Positions 8,223 through 17,013 of a stretch of DNA of 64,000 nt are shown here, piece after piece; position 1 is the stretch's first letter; each line of letters starts with the position of its first letter. The notes beneath the pieces were generated by a model that was not told the origin of the DNA, ran no database searches, and saw only the letters and a list, made by a program, of their open reading frames with translations. Origin of the DNA: an uncultured cyanobacterium (GTDB lineage: Bacteria > Cyanobacteriota > Cyanobacteriia > CACIAM-69d). Made by a program: the position numbers and the translations under genes. The DNA lies in assembly GCA_937883785.1 (NCBI GenBank), contig CALGDE010000101.1:1-64000 (forward strand). Reading direction: 5' to 3'.

Positions 8223-9782
8223 TCACCACAGTCCCACTTCCTTCAACATAGCGATATGTTTGGACGTGGGTACCAAGGTGTGGGCAGCAATCATACCGCT
8301 GGCGGCAACGGCGGGGACACCGATGCCAGGAAAGGTGGAGTCGCCGCAGCACACCAGGCCGGGCAGGGGTGTTTTGGGACCGGGGAATAGGGTATCGCCC
8401 GCATACAGCGCTGGACCGTAAGAGCCGCGACTCCGCCGTAGAAATCGCTCATGGGTCAGGGGCGTTCCCACCATGGTCACTTCCGTTCGCTGGCGCACGT
8501 CGGGGATGACTCGCTCCAGCGCCTGCCACATCACCTGCGATCGCTGCTCTTTCTGCTGCTGATACTTATCGCTTTTCCGGTCCAGCCCCTCCCATTTTTC
8601 ATAGGGCTCGTTGCCGGGGGTGTACACATGAACGGCATGTTTACCTGGGGGTGCAAGGCTCGGGTCGAGCACCGACGGAATGGAAATTAGCACCGCGTTT
8701 TGGGGTGCTTCGATGCCCATTTCCCAATTCAACAGGGACATATAGTGACACTGCAATTTTGTCTCCACGGCGGCGGGCAGGTCCGTGGCGTTGATACCCA
8801 GGTGAAGATGCATAAAGCTGGCGCAGGGGGGCGTTGCTTGGCGATCGCGGCGAAATTTTGCTGGCACACTATCCGCCGGCAGCAGCCCCAACGTATCCCA
8901 CACGGACGCATTGGACACCACCGCCTGCGTTGCCCGCACCCGCTGCCCGTTGCGCAACACCACCCCTGCCGCGCGGCCATTTTCCACCAGCACCTGATCC
9001 ACATGGGCATTGAGCTGAAGCTGTCCACCATGCTTTTCCAACCCCCGCACTAGCGCCCCGATCAACGCCCCGCTGCCCCCCATGGGATAGTCAAGCTGCA
9101 CGTCCGGCTCGTACCATTCCGCAAACATAAACGCCATTTCCGCCGTGCTGATGCCCTTTGCCGGCACCCCCGCCAGCAAAAAACACAGCAAATCTAGCCA
9201 GCGCAAAATAAACGGATTATCCACAAACTGACGCATCACCGGCTCAAACGACCCCGCCATCTTGCCCAGGCTGGGGAGCGATCGCAGTAAATTCGGCGCA
9301 AAATGTCCCACCGTTTGCAGCACGCCCAAATCAGACCGCAACGCCCCCGCAGGCATAGCCGTCGCCGCCGTTGCCAAAGGCTTCATCTTTGCTTGCAAAC
9401 GCCGCCACTGGGGAATTGCCCCCGGTCCCCCCAGCTCCTCCAATACCTCACAAAACGCATCAGCTCCAATACGAAAATTAAACTCCCCCTCCGGTAAAAA
9501 CACCCCCCAAGAATCGTACTTGGCGCAAGGCAACGACTCCCCCAGGGCATCCAACACGTGGCGCATGGGATTGGGCGATCTCTTACCGTCGAGCCCCGAA
9601 TGCAGCGACGGACCCGAATCAAACGAAAACCCCTGGCGCGAAAAACTATGGGCTGCCCCCCCAGCAATGCTGTGGCTTTCACACACCAGCACCTCCAAAC
9701 CGTACCGCGCCAACAGCCCAGCACAGCTCAATCCCCCCAGCCCGCTGCCAATCACTACCACATCCACCGTTTCCGGAATCAT
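8223..9782 (-). CDS. FAD-dependent oxidoreductase, carotenoid isomerase/phytoene desaturase-like
   Basis: A 519-residue flavoprotein with the N-terminal Rossmann dinucleotide site VVIGSGLGGLSCAG (9-22), the acidic end of the second strand (VCESHSIAGGAA), and the C-terminal FAD signature with GLVCCGDSTFPGIGVPAVAASG. The architecture is that of the CRTISO/CrtI superfamily. It differs from Synechocystis CrtH and CrtO as I remember them and looks closer to the plant 'CRTISO-like' branch, whose substrates are not settled. A carotenoid or prenyl-quinone role is inference. The upstream gene (pentapeptide protein) is separated by a tandem repeat. Confidence 0.8.
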   Translation of the reverse strand: MIPETVDVVVIGSGLGGLSCAGLLARYGLEVLVCESHSIAGGAAHSFSRQGFSFDSGPSLHSGLDGKRSPNPMRHVLDALGESLPCAKYDSWGVFLPEGEFNFRIGADAFCEVLEELGGPGAIPQWRRLQAKMKPLATAATAMPAGALRSDLGVLQTVGHFAPNLLRSLPSLGKMAGSFEPVMRQFVDNPFILRWLDLLCFLLAGVPAKGISTAEMAFMFAEWYEPDVQLDYPMGGSGALIGALVRGLEKHGGQLQLNAHVDQVLVENGRAAGVVLRNGQRVRATQAVVSNASVWDTLGLLPADSVPAKFRRDRQATPPCASFMHLHLGINATDLPAAVETKLQCHYMSLLNWEMGIEAPQNAVLISIPSVLDPSLAPPGKHAVHVYTPGNEPYEKWEGLDRKSDKYQQQKEQRSQVMWQALERVIPDVRQRTEVTMVGTPLTHERFLRRSRGSYGPALYAGDTLFPGPKTPLPGLVCCGDSTFPGIGVPAVAASGMIAAHTLVPTSKHIAMLKEVGLW

Positions 9783-9809
9783 TCCATACCCCTCCCCAAG
9801 AACCCGTAG

Positions 9810-9872
9810 TAGAAATATTGATTTAGTTGATCTAGAAATATTGATCTAGAAATGTTGGTCTAGAAATATTGG
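9810..9872. repeat. Short tandem repeat (14-base unit)
   Basis: Units at 9833-9846 (tagaaatattgatc), 9847-9860 and 9861-9872 follow each other directly. A further copy at 9810-9823 is separated by nine bases. Units differ by one or two bases. The array fills the gap between two minus-strand genes. Such short tandem arrays are common in cyanobacterial spacers, and the copies are far too short for CRISPR. Confidence 0.8.
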
Positions 9873-9879
9873 CCGGTAG

Positions 9880-10533
9880 CTATGCCTTTTTCGCTGGGCG
9901 ATCAAACGCCGTTCCTGTAACGCAAGCGCCCGTTAAGTTAGTGCCGGTAGTATTGGCTCCGTCCATGTTGGCGCAGAGAAAATTTGCCTGGGAGCACACG
10001 GCTCCAGCCAAATTGGCTTGGTTTAGATTCGCCTCTTCCAGATTGGCCTCGCTTAGCACAGCCCCGCTTAAATCTGCCCCGCTTAAATCTGCCCCGCTTA
10101 AGTCCGCATTGCTAAGGTTGGCCCCCCGTAGGTCTGCACTGCGTAAGTCGGACCCTGATAAGTTGGCGCTCATCAAGTTTGCCCCGCTGAGAAAGGCGCT
10201 GCCCAGGGAACTGCGCTTGAGGGTGGCCCCCATCAAAGTGGCTCCTCGCAAATTGCACCCGCGCAAATCCGCCTCCGTTAGGTCCACCTGCATCAAGTTT
10301 GCCCCTACCAAATTGCCCCGCAGATCTGCTCGCGTTAGCGTTGCCCCCAAAGCGTTAACGCCGGACAGGGTGGCATTATTCAAGCTCGCTTCCGTTAGGT
10401 CCGCCCCCACTAATGTTGCCCCGGTTAAAGTTGCGCCACTAAGCTGAGCCTGTTTTAGGTCGAAGTCTTCCAGATCAGCACCGGCTAATTTTTTTTGGGT
10501 GCCGCTGCGAACGGCGTTAGGGTCGAGGGTCAT
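9880..10533 (-). CDS. Pentapeptide-repeat protein, cytosolic
   Basis: About 217 residues, almost all in A(D/N)Lxx pentapeptide repeats (LSGADLSGADLSGAVL and similar), which fold as a right-handed quadrilateral beta-helix. There is no signal peptide or membrane helix. The frame is open to a TTG at 10584. I prefer the ATG at 10533 (MTLDPNAVRSG), with an ATG at 10569 as the alternative; neither has a clear ribosome site. The repeat makes a long false frame on the opposite strand (9869-10447). The C-terminus carries three Cys within the repeats. Function is unknown, as for most of this family. Confidence 0.82.
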   Translation of the reverse strand: MTLDPNAVRSGTQKKLAGADLEDFDLKQAQLSGATLTGATLVGADLTEASLNNATLSGVNALGATLTRADLRGNLVGANLMQVDLTEADLRGCNLRGATLMGATLKRSSLGSAFLSGANLMSANLSGSDLRSADLRGANLSNADLSGADLSGADLSGAVLSEANLEEANLNQANLAGAVCSQANFLCANMDGANTTGTNLTGACVTGTAFDRPAKKA

Positions 10534-10707
10534 AGTTGGGAAAGTTGAGGCTTGATGGGGGCTGTACATTATGCCGATCCCCAAACTACCGCAAATTATT
10601 GCCCGTGAGGGAGCATCTTGGCGAAGCTTATGATTAGCGTATTCCGCACTGCCATGGGCTCAGAATTGCTGAAGGTTGCGCTTATTTACAGATAGGGCAA
10701 TTTTTTC

Positions 10708-11475
10708 TTAGCTTAGGGTGGCGATCGCTTCCCAGCTATTTACATCTTGCCAAAGAGCTTCATAGCCAGAATCGTTGGGGTGCAAGCCGTCGGAGCCCAT
10801 GCGATGCTCCAGCCAGTGGGCTCCACGATTAATCCACAAATCAAAAATATCTAAGTAAGGAATATCCCGCTGGGCGCATAGCTTGCGGGTAATTTCCTTG
10901 TAAGCAAACTGGTCAGCGTGGCTGTAATACAAACAATCCATAAAAGGCATTTTCGTCGGCACCACCGGCACCATGCCCACAAAATACACGGGACAAAGGC
11001 GACTGGCGGTATCTAGCAACGACGCCATAGACGCCTGAAAATCGGAGGGAAGGGTCATGGGTTTCCCTTGGGAGCGCCCCACCCGCGGCGAATCATTGGT
11101 GCCCACGGACAAAATCAGCCGGTCGGGCACTCGGTTGCGTAGCTCTCCCCGGCTGCGAAATTCCATCTCCAGCCGCGCCAACACCTGATCCACCTTGTCG
11201 CCCCGCACCCCCAGGTTGTACATCACATTGCCGGAACTGCTGGGATGCATCCACTGCCGCCGCAGTCGCTCCACCCAACCGCCGCCGCTAACATCGCCAT
11301 AGCCGTAAACAACACTGTCACCGATCGCAATTACCTTGAGGGGTTGGGTAATTTTGGGATGATAGCGTTCCTCTGGTTTGGGGTTGTGCTGGGGGGCAAC
11401 GTAAGTGGGTTTTTGACTGGGTTGGGTAACAAACAAATCAGATAGATCAGATTTGGGATACGTGGAAACAGCCAT
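10708..11475 (-). CDS. SGNH/GDSL-family hydrolase
   Basis: A 255-residue esterase-type hydrolase. The four SGNH blocks are visible: AIGDSVVYG (catalytic Ser), the Gly of block II in YNLGVRGDKV, SVGTNDS (oxyanion Asn) and DGLHPNDSGY (catalytic Asp and His). The first 45 residues are Pro/Lys-rich and lack a signal peptide, so the enzyme is probably cytosolic. The substrate, an acyl or acetyl ester, is not predictable. The neighbours on both sides are unrelated minus-strand genes with gaps above 120 bases. Confidence 0.88.
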   Translation of the reverse strand: MAVSTYPKSDLSDLFVTQPSQKPTYVAPQHNPKPEERYHPKITQPLKVIAIGDSVVYGYGDVSGGGWVERLRRQWMHPSSSGNVMYNLGVRGDKVDQVLARLEMEFRSRGELRNRVPDRLILSVGTNDSPRVGRSQGKPMTLPSDFQASMASLLDTASRLCPVYFVGMVPVVPTKMPFMDCLYYSHADQFAYKEITRKLCAQRDIPYLDIFDLWINRGAHWLEHRMGSDGLHPNDSGYEALWQDVNSWEAIATLS

Positions 11476-11773
11476 AAATTCAGTGTGGAGAGGGTGCGAA
11501 GGGCAGGTGATTGGAACGGAAAATTAAAATCTGCGCTCATCGTACGCCAATAGGAAAACATTAAAAATATTTTTCTATGGTGCTCATATCCATTTTAGGC
11601 TAGGAAACTAAGTGAAAATTTTTACCCGGCAGCGTCCCTAAGTTAGAGAGCATCTCTAATTCAATGTTTGAATGATCTTACTTGAATGACCTTTATTCGA
11701 ATGATCTTCAAATAAAAGGGCGTAGGGGCTTTAGCTTAATCACCACTTGCAATCAATCCGGTGAAAGGACTGG

Positions 11774-12736
11774 CTAAAACTGACTCCAGAATTCTGGGGG
11801 TGGTGGGACTGTCACGGTGATAGGGCGATCGCGGCGAGGATGGTAAAAGGTGAGGTGATGGGCGTGGAGGCTATAACCACAGTCTCCTGGCAGCGGGTGG
11901 GGGGGCTGGGGATTTAATCGGGGAATGCCGCCAGTTTGGTAAAGGGAATCGTTAGCAAGGGGGAAGCCTGCTGACGCCAAATGAATACGAATTTGATGGG
12001 GGCGACCGGTTAGGATTCTGACTTCGATTAGGCTGCGTTGCCGCTGCAAGTCTCGGTGTTGCACGTGGCAGGTGGAGTGGGCAAATTTACCGGTGATTGC
12101 GCTTTCGGACACTGCGCCATAGATAGTGCCAAGGGTGGGGTGGGGGAGTTTACCGATGGGAGTGGTGATGGTGAATTGGTTTTTGGGCGGTGATCCAGCG
12201 GCAATTCCCCAGTAGATTTTGCGTAAGTGGCGATCGCGCATTTGCTGGGTAAGCTTTGACTTGGCTAGGGGCGATCGCGCCAGCAACATTAACCCAGAGG
12301 TGCCACGCCCGAGACGATGGATGGGCACCGGGGGAAAATCGCCAGGATATTGTCGTTGCAGTTGCCGCAGCAAGGTGTGCTCCAAAAATCCCCCCGCTGG
12401 CATCACCGGCAAGCCCGACGGTTTGGATACCACCAGTAAGTCAGCGTCTTGATAGAGAATTTCAATGTTGAGAGGGACGGCAGGCTCTCGCCAGGGGGGG
12501 CGATGATATTCCAGCTCTTGACCGGCTTCTAAGATTTGGTTGACGGTGGCGGGGCGTTTCCCTAGCCCATCGTCCCAGTAAATTTGCTCAGATTCGATGC
12601 GATCGCGCCACGTCTGCTCCGACGAGTGACGATAGCGGCAGGTGTAAAAATTCAGAACCGTTTGCCCTGCATCTTTGGGGGTGAGGCGATCGCGGTATAC
12701 CCACCCGGAATTAAGTTCAGCCTTCACCTTACACAC
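11774..12736 (-). CDS. RluA-family pseudouridine synthase-like protein with Asp-to-Gly change
   Basis: A 320-residue protein with the RluA fold: LLVVSKPSGLPVMPAG (101-116), the motif I region PIHRLGRGTSGLMLLAR (138-154) and the C-terminal RPHQIRIHLASAGFPLANDSLY. In canonical RluA/RluD enzymes motif I reads HRLDxxTSG and the Asp is the catalytic nucleophile. Here that position is Gly143, coded by GGG at 12308-12310. I recall plant pseudouridine synthase 5-type proteins with a similar HRLGRGTSG, so this may be a conserved subfamily. Activity is therefore uncertain. GTG start; the pentapeptide gene ends 12 bases upstream, suggesting co-transcription. Confidence 0.85.
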   Translation of the reverse strand: MCKVKAELNSGWVYRDRLTPKDAGQTVLNFYTCRYRHSSEQTWRDRIESEQIYWDDGLGKRPATVNQILEAGQELEYHRPPWREPAVPLNIEILYQDADLLVVSKPSGLPVMPAGGFLEHTLLRQLQRQYPGDFPPVPIHRLGRGTSGLMLLARSPLAKSKLTQQMRDRHLRKIYWGIAAGSPPKNQFTITTPIGKLPHPTLGTIYGAVSESAITGKFAHSTCHVQHRDLQRQRSLIEVRILTGRPHQIRIHLASAGFPLANDSLYQTGGIPRLNPQPPHPLPGDCGYSLHAHHLTFYHPRRDRPITVTVPPPPEFWSQF

Positions 12737-12748
12737 GGCGGAAAAACA

Positions 12749-14149
12749 CTAACCCGGCAGCCACAAAAAATAGCCCAGCGCCAGTCCTGAGGCGGTAACC
12801 AAAAAAGACACAATAGAACGCTGCTTGGTGGTCAGCCCCTCCGATTCCATCATGGGCCACGCTAGGGCGCATAGGGTTACCAGCGCTGTGCTGAAAATCG
12901 AGAGAAGGGCAATGGGCAGAGATGCGTAGGATACGCTGCCTCCAGAAAAAACAAATAGGAACAGCATAATTACCGAGACAACCCCTTCCATGCACCATAA
13001 GGAGGCTTGTATTGCCTCTGCGGAGGACCAGCCCACGGAAATTTTTCCACTAATGCCCAGCGCCAAACCCACCACGATCGCCGTCGCTGCAATAAATGCT
13101 GAAAACGTGGGCGCCAGGGACAACAGAATTGCCAAATAGCCAATAAACGGCACGTAGGGAATGGCAGCAATTTCGGCGGCGGGCATTAGGGAGCCTAGTA
13201 ATATTAAGGCGATCGCCGCCATGGGAGCACTGAGCAGCTTCATAACTGCGCCCCATCCCGCGTAAGCACACACCAACCCCACCAAGCCGGTCCAAGGTAG
13301 CCGCTGTCCCAACTCCTGGATCATCTTCGGTGGTGCTGGTTTTTTCGGTCCAACGTCAGGGACCTTGAAAAAAGGATTGACCAGTAAAAAGCGATTGGGA
13401 CGCTCAAGAGTTTGGGGCTGTGGCGGCGACGATGGACGCAGATAGGGCACCGGTTTTGCCTGGATTTGGGGGGGCTGCCAATTTTCATCAAAGGCAACAC
13501 CGTCGGGCATAATCGCGCCGGTAAAAATTGCATTTTCCAGGGGATTTTCTCCCCAGGTGAGCTTTGCCCCCCTTAGATCTGTCTCAGAAAAATTGGTGCC
13601 GTCTAAGATGGCTTCTTGTAAATTTGCTGATCGCAAATCCGCGCCCTGAAAATCACACTGGGCTAAATTTGTCTCCGATAAATCCGCCCGCACCAGTTGT
13701 GCCTTAGACCAGTTGCTGCCCGTAAGCTGAGCCCCTTTAAGGGTCACCTCCGTGGCAAAACTCTCCCCACACTGGGCACCGGTTAAATCGCTTTGGGTTA
13801 GACGCACCTGCTCCAGTTGCGCCTTCGTTAGCCGTGCCTGGGTTAATTGAGCTTTGTGTAAATCGCTGTGATTTAAGATTGCCGCCTCAAAATTTGCCCC
13901 ATTAAACAGAGCATTGGTTCCACGCACGTCATTTAAAATGGCTTGGGAAAAATCAGCGCCGTCTGCCTGCACTTTGATCAGGCTGGCTTTAGCTAAATTT
14001 GCCAGTTCTAAATGGGCTGTCTCTAGCTTTGCCTGTCGCAAGTTACAGTGCCGCAGGTCCAGCGATCGCAAATCCTGACCTCGCAGATCCACCCAGGTAA
14101 AGTCGGTCCTTTGGCGATCGCGGCACTGGAGCAGCTCATCACGGTCCAT
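12749..14149 (-). CDS. Pentapeptide-repeat protein with C-terminal membrane domain
   Basis: About 466 residues. The N-terminal cap MDRDELLQCRDRQRTDF is followed by roughly 200 residues of pentapeptide repeats (DLRSLDL, ADFSQAIL and similar), a Pro-rich linker (VPYLRPSSPPQPQ), and about six hydrophobic helices in the last 180 residues. The repeats should face the cytosol, tethered to a membrane. The same cap (MDRQELLQRY) starts the pentapeptide protein at 24465-25016, so the two belong to one subfamily. I chose the ATG at 14149, matching that cap, rather than 14158. Function unknown. It precedes the RluA-like gene by 12 bases. Confidence 0.85.
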   Translation of the reverse strand: MDRDELLQCRDRQRTDFTWVDLRGQDLRSLDLRHCNLRQAKLETAHLELANLAKASLIKVQADGADFSQAILNDVRGTNALFNGANFEAAILNHSDLHKAQLTQARLTKAQLEQVRLTQSDLTGAQCGESFATEVTLKGAQLTGSNWSKAQLVRADLSETNLAQCDFQGADLRSANLQEAILDGTNFSETDLRGAKLTWGENPLENAIFTGAIMPDGVAFDENWQPPQIQAKPVPYLRPSSPPQPQTLERPNRFLLVNPFFKVPDVGPKKPAPPKMIQELGQRLPWTGLVGLVCAYAGWGAVMKLLSAPMAAIALILLGSLMPAAEIAAIPYVPFIGYLAILLSLAPTFSAFIAATAIVVGLALGISGKISVGWSSAEAIQASLWCMEGVVSVIMLFLFVFSGGSVSYASLPIALLSIFSTALVTLCALAWPMMESEGLTTKQRSIVSFLVTASGLALGYFLWLPG

Positions 14150-14433
14150 AGCAAACAAACATTCCTGATAGCGTCAACGGTGGCACCTCTAATATGCCCC
14201 GTAACCTCTAGCGTCCCCACTTCACAGGTAATGTCCCTTAATTATTTTCTTTTGGCTGGGGACGCACTGAGTTTGACGGCGATCGCCCATGACAGAACGA
14301 AGGAATATATGGAAAACTATCGATAGCACTAATTGAAACAGCCACAGCGATATGCCCTCTCCATTGAAAAGGGCTTTGCTACTATTGGTCGCTGTAATCA
14401 ACCCATAGAATTCTGCTTTAAAGCTTCCCAGCC

Positions 14434-14955
14434 ATGCCAAGAACTCAGAAAAACGACAATTTTATCGATAAGACGTTTACGGTAATGGCGGACCTGATTT
14501 TAAAAGTGCTGCCGACCAACCAAAAGGCAAAGGAAGCGTTTATCTACTACCGCGACGGCATGTCTGCTCAAGGTGAGGGGGAATATGCCGAAGCCCTGGA
14601 CAATTACACCGAAGCTTTAAAGCTGGAGGAAGATGCCTACGATCGCAGCTTTATCCGATACAACATGGGGCTGATTTATGCCAGTAACGGTGACCATGAA
14701 AAGGCGATCGAGCAGTATCACGAAGCTTTAGAAGATAACCCCCGAATGCCTCAGGCGCTGAACAATATCGCTGTGATTTACCATTTCAAGGGTGAAAAAG
14801 CTCAACAGCGTGGCGAAAAAGAAGAAGCCGAATCGTGGTTTGATCAAGCGGCAGACTACTGGAAGCGAGCTGTCAGCCTGGCCCCCAACAACTACATTGA
14901 GGCGCAAAACTGGTTAAAAACTACCGGGCGCTCCAATATGGACGTTTTCTTTTAG
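14434..14955 (+). CDS. ycf3: Photosystem I assembly protein Ycf3
   Basis: TPR protein of 173 residues that assists assembly of the photosystem I core at the thylakoid membrane. Three tetratricopeptide units can be read: [40 protein letters not shown] and [20 protein letters not shown]. The N-terminus ([19 protein letters not shown]) and the C-terminus (SNMDVFF) agree with chloroplast and cyanobacterial Ycf3. Full length, with no membrane segment. It stands divergently from the pentapeptide gene upstream. Confidence 0.95.
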   Translation: MPRTQKNDNFIDKTFTVMADLILKVLPTNQKAKEAFIYYRDGMSAQGEGEYAEALDNYTEALKLEEDAYDRSFIRYNMGLIYASNGDHEKAIEQYHEALEDNPRMPQALNNIAVIYHFKGEKAQQRGEKEEAESWFDQAADYWKRAVSLAPNNYIEAQNWLKTTGRSNMDVFF

Positions 14956-15041
14956 GTTGCCCGCGCTCTCAGCAGTTTCTTGCCCGATTTTTTCTGCCCA
15001 ACGTTCTTAAATTCAACTTCTTAAATTCAACGAGGTGAGCC

Positions 15042-15332
15042 GTGAGTATTAGCTTGGACGAAGTTCGTAAGGTGGCGCTGCTGTCTCGCATCGCCCTCAC
15101 TGATGATGAAGAGGAGAGATTTGCTGCCCAGCTCAACGATATTTTGGATTATGTGGAACAGCTTAATGAGCTGGATGTGGAAGGTGTGGAGCCCACGACT
15201 CGAGCGATCGACGTTAGCAATGTAATGCGCCAAGATGCCCACAGCACCTACGAAAACCGCGAAGGCCTGTTGAATAATGCGCCGGACCGCGACGAAGACT
15301 TCTTTAAGGTGCCCAAGATTTTAAACGGCTAG
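15042..15332 (+). CDS. gatC: Aspartyl/glutamyl-tRNA(Asn/Gln) amidotransferase subunit C
   Basis: GatC stabilises the GatA-GatB amidotransferase that converts Glu-tRNA(Gln) to Gln-tRNA(Gln). The 96-residue product has the typical VRKVALLSRIALTDDE start and the LNELDVEGVEPTT turn. The start is GTG, preceded by GAGGTG at 15031-15036. gatA and gatB are not in the window, which is usual for cyanobacteria where the subunits are dispersed. Its 3' end overlaps the convergent SAM hydrolase gene by four bases. Confidence 0.95.
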   Translation: MSISLDEVRKVALLSRIALTDDEEERFAAQLNDILDYVEQLNELDVEGVEPTTRAIDVSNVMRQDAHSTYENREGLLNNAPDRDEDFFKVPKILNG

Positions 15333-16240
15333 GACTCAAGCAGAACCTGCACGGAATCGCCATAGGTTAGCCCGGTGGCGATCGCCCCGTTTCCCTGATT
15401 CTGAGCCACCTCTATCCATCCATGGCTGCCCACCAGCGCCAATAGATCTCCCGGCTTTGTTTCGCCATAGGCGCGACAGCCGGGAATTTTATGCGGGTTA
15501 CTTTGCTGGCCAATGTGCGGGTGCTGTGCAGCGTGTGGGCTGCTCTGTTGACTCAGGGGCAATGACCACTGTTGATCCCCTACGACGTCGCCAGGAATAG
15601 TGGTAACCACGTTGCCAAAGTGGTCAATGTACTGAACAACGCCCTCCCAACCCCCGTCAATTTTTTTGAGGGATGGCGGATTGAGTCGCGTCAACGTATT
15701 GGAGGCGATCGCCTCTCCCAGGTCCTTCAACGGAACACCGTTAGCAAGGTGGGCCGCGACCGGAGCAAAGATATCCCGTCCGTGAAATGTATTGCTCGGG
15801 CTTAAGCTTCGCCAGTAGTTAGCATTGGTTAAACTGACCGCATCTATGGGCATATTACTGTCAAGAATGGCGCTAAAAATGCCATTGTCAGGACCTACAA
15901 AATACTGATTTTTTAATTGGTTTTCTGCCTGTTTTTTTATTTTAAAAGCGATCCCTCGCCGCTCAGTGCCCACCCCCGGATCCACCACTCCCAAAAACAC
16001 GGTGTTGTCAGGAAAATAATCCACAGCGGTGTCCAAAACATAGCGAGCCGCAGCAAGGTTTTGAGGCGGGATTTGGTGGGTAATATCGGCGATCGCCACA
16101 TCGGGCGCAATGCCCAGCATCACCCCTTTCATCACCCCCACATAGTTATCGATTAATCCAAAATCACTAACCATTGCCACCAGCTTTCTCGATAATTGTG
16201 ATGGGATTATGTCGCCAGTATTGCCCTGAAGATTGCTCAC
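15329..16240 (-). CDS. SAM hydrolase / DUF62-type S-adenosyl-L-methionine hydroxide adenosyltransferase
   Basis: A 303-residue member of the fluorinase/chlorinase superfamily. MVSDFGLIDNYVGVMKG opens the domain; DITHQIPPQN, GVVDPGVGT and YFVGPDNGIFS follow, all typical of the DUF62 class. Members with these motifs hydrolyse SAM to adenosine and methionine rather than halogenating it. A loop of about 30 residues rich in Gln/His/Ser (around 228-256, SQQSSPHAAQHPHIGQQ) interrupts the C-terminal domain and looks like a lineage insertion. The GTG at 16240 gives the listed length; an ATG at 16174 would start at the first strand. Confidence 0.9.
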   Translation of the reverse strand: MSNLQGNTGDIIPSQLSRKLVAMVSDFGLIDNYVGVMKGVMLGIAPDVAIADITHQIPPQNLAAARYVLDTAVDYFPDNTVFLGVVDPGVGTERRGIAFKIKKQAENQLKNQYFVGPDNGIFSAILDSNMPIDAVSLTNANYWRSLSPSNTFHGRDIFAPVAAHLANGVPLKDLGEAIASNTLTRLNPPSLKKIDGGWEGVVQYIDHFGNVVTTIPGDVVGDQQWSLPLSQQSSPHAAQHPHIGQQSNPHKIPGCRAYGETKPGDLLALVGSHGWIEVAQNQGNGAIATGLTYGDSVQVLLES

Positions 16241-16388
16241 TACTACCCCTTTCGTCGTACTGTTCTGCTGTTGAAAAGGTAACGAATTAATTCAATAGTT
16301 AGAAATAGTAAAGAATAACCGGCTTTCGCGATCGCCACCTCAATGAAAGTTTTATCCTAGAACTGTGGGACGGAGTGAGGTATTAATT

Positions 16389-16883
16389 ATGAAAAAAAGG
16401 ACAAAGAAACTAGGCATTGGTGTTGTTTTAGGACTTTTAGCAACTGTTGCAGTGCCCTTCAGTGCAACGGGCAGCGCCGCTGAGCCAGAGGATTTAAAAA
16501 CGCTGCGAGAAACAGGGCTTTGTGGCGGCTGTGATTTGTACGGTGCTGATTTAGCTGGCGCCGACTTGAGCGACAGTCATTTGATTGGCGCTGATTTGCG
16601 AGGGGCAAACTTGCGCAATGCGGATTTGTCCCATGCGAATTTGGAAGGTGCTGATTTAGCCGGTGCGGACCTGTCCGGTGCAAATCTAACTGGTGCTTAT
16701 TTGTCCCAGGCGGATATGAGCGAAGCTAACTTGGACCAGGCGAACCTAAGCGCCACCACCCTTTACGAAGTGGATGTTTACGGAGCCCAGATGGACAATG
16801 TGACGTTAACTGGGGCAAGCGTTTTTGAAACTGGCATAGGTGTTGGCGGTGAAGAGGGAGTTGAGCTACAAGATCGTCCGTAG
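16389..16883 (+). CDS. Secreted pentapeptide-repeat protein
   Basis: 164 residues with a Sec signal peptide (MKKRTKKLGIGVVLGLLATVAVPFSAT, likely cut near GSAAEP), then LRETGLCGGCDLYGADLAGADL and about twelve pentapeptide repeats. The LCxxCDLxGADL start is common in exported cyanobacterial pentapeptide proteins and may allow a disulfide. It should reside in the thylakoid lumen or periplasm. ATG at 16389 follows GGAGTGAGG with normal spacing; the frame opens at 16365 but without a signal peptide start. Function unknown. Confidence 0.88.
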   Translation: MKKRTKKLGIGVVLGLLATVAVPFSATGSAAEPEDLKTLRETGLCGGCDLYGADLAGADLSDSHLIGADLRGANLRNADLSHANLEGADLAGADLSGANLTGAYLSQADMSEANLDQANLSATTLYEVDVYGAQMDNVTLTGASVFETGIGVGGEEGVELQDRP

Positions 16884-17013
16884 AGTAAGTTTTGGCGCAG
16901 CTTTTTAAGGGGCTTTGGGGTGGATGTGTTTTTTCAGGCAGATCTCCCCAAGTTCTTCTTTAGCACTGGCTGCCTAATCCCGTGCTCTGCTGTTGTTTTC
17001 TGGAGCTGCCCCT

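Noticed and set aside
8700-9053. 117-codon plus frame
   Set aside because: Antisense to the carotenoid isomerase-like gene; high His/Gly/Arg composition and no start signal.
9810-9872. Tandem repeat considered as CRISPR
   Set aside because: Units are 14 bases, contiguous with no variable spacers, and no cas gene is in the window.
9869-10447. 192-codon plus-strand frame
   Set aside because: It is the mirror of the pentapeptide repeat gene on the other strand; repetitive codons keep the antisense frame open. Composition (Ala/Pro/Leu/Lys/Arg) is not protein-like.
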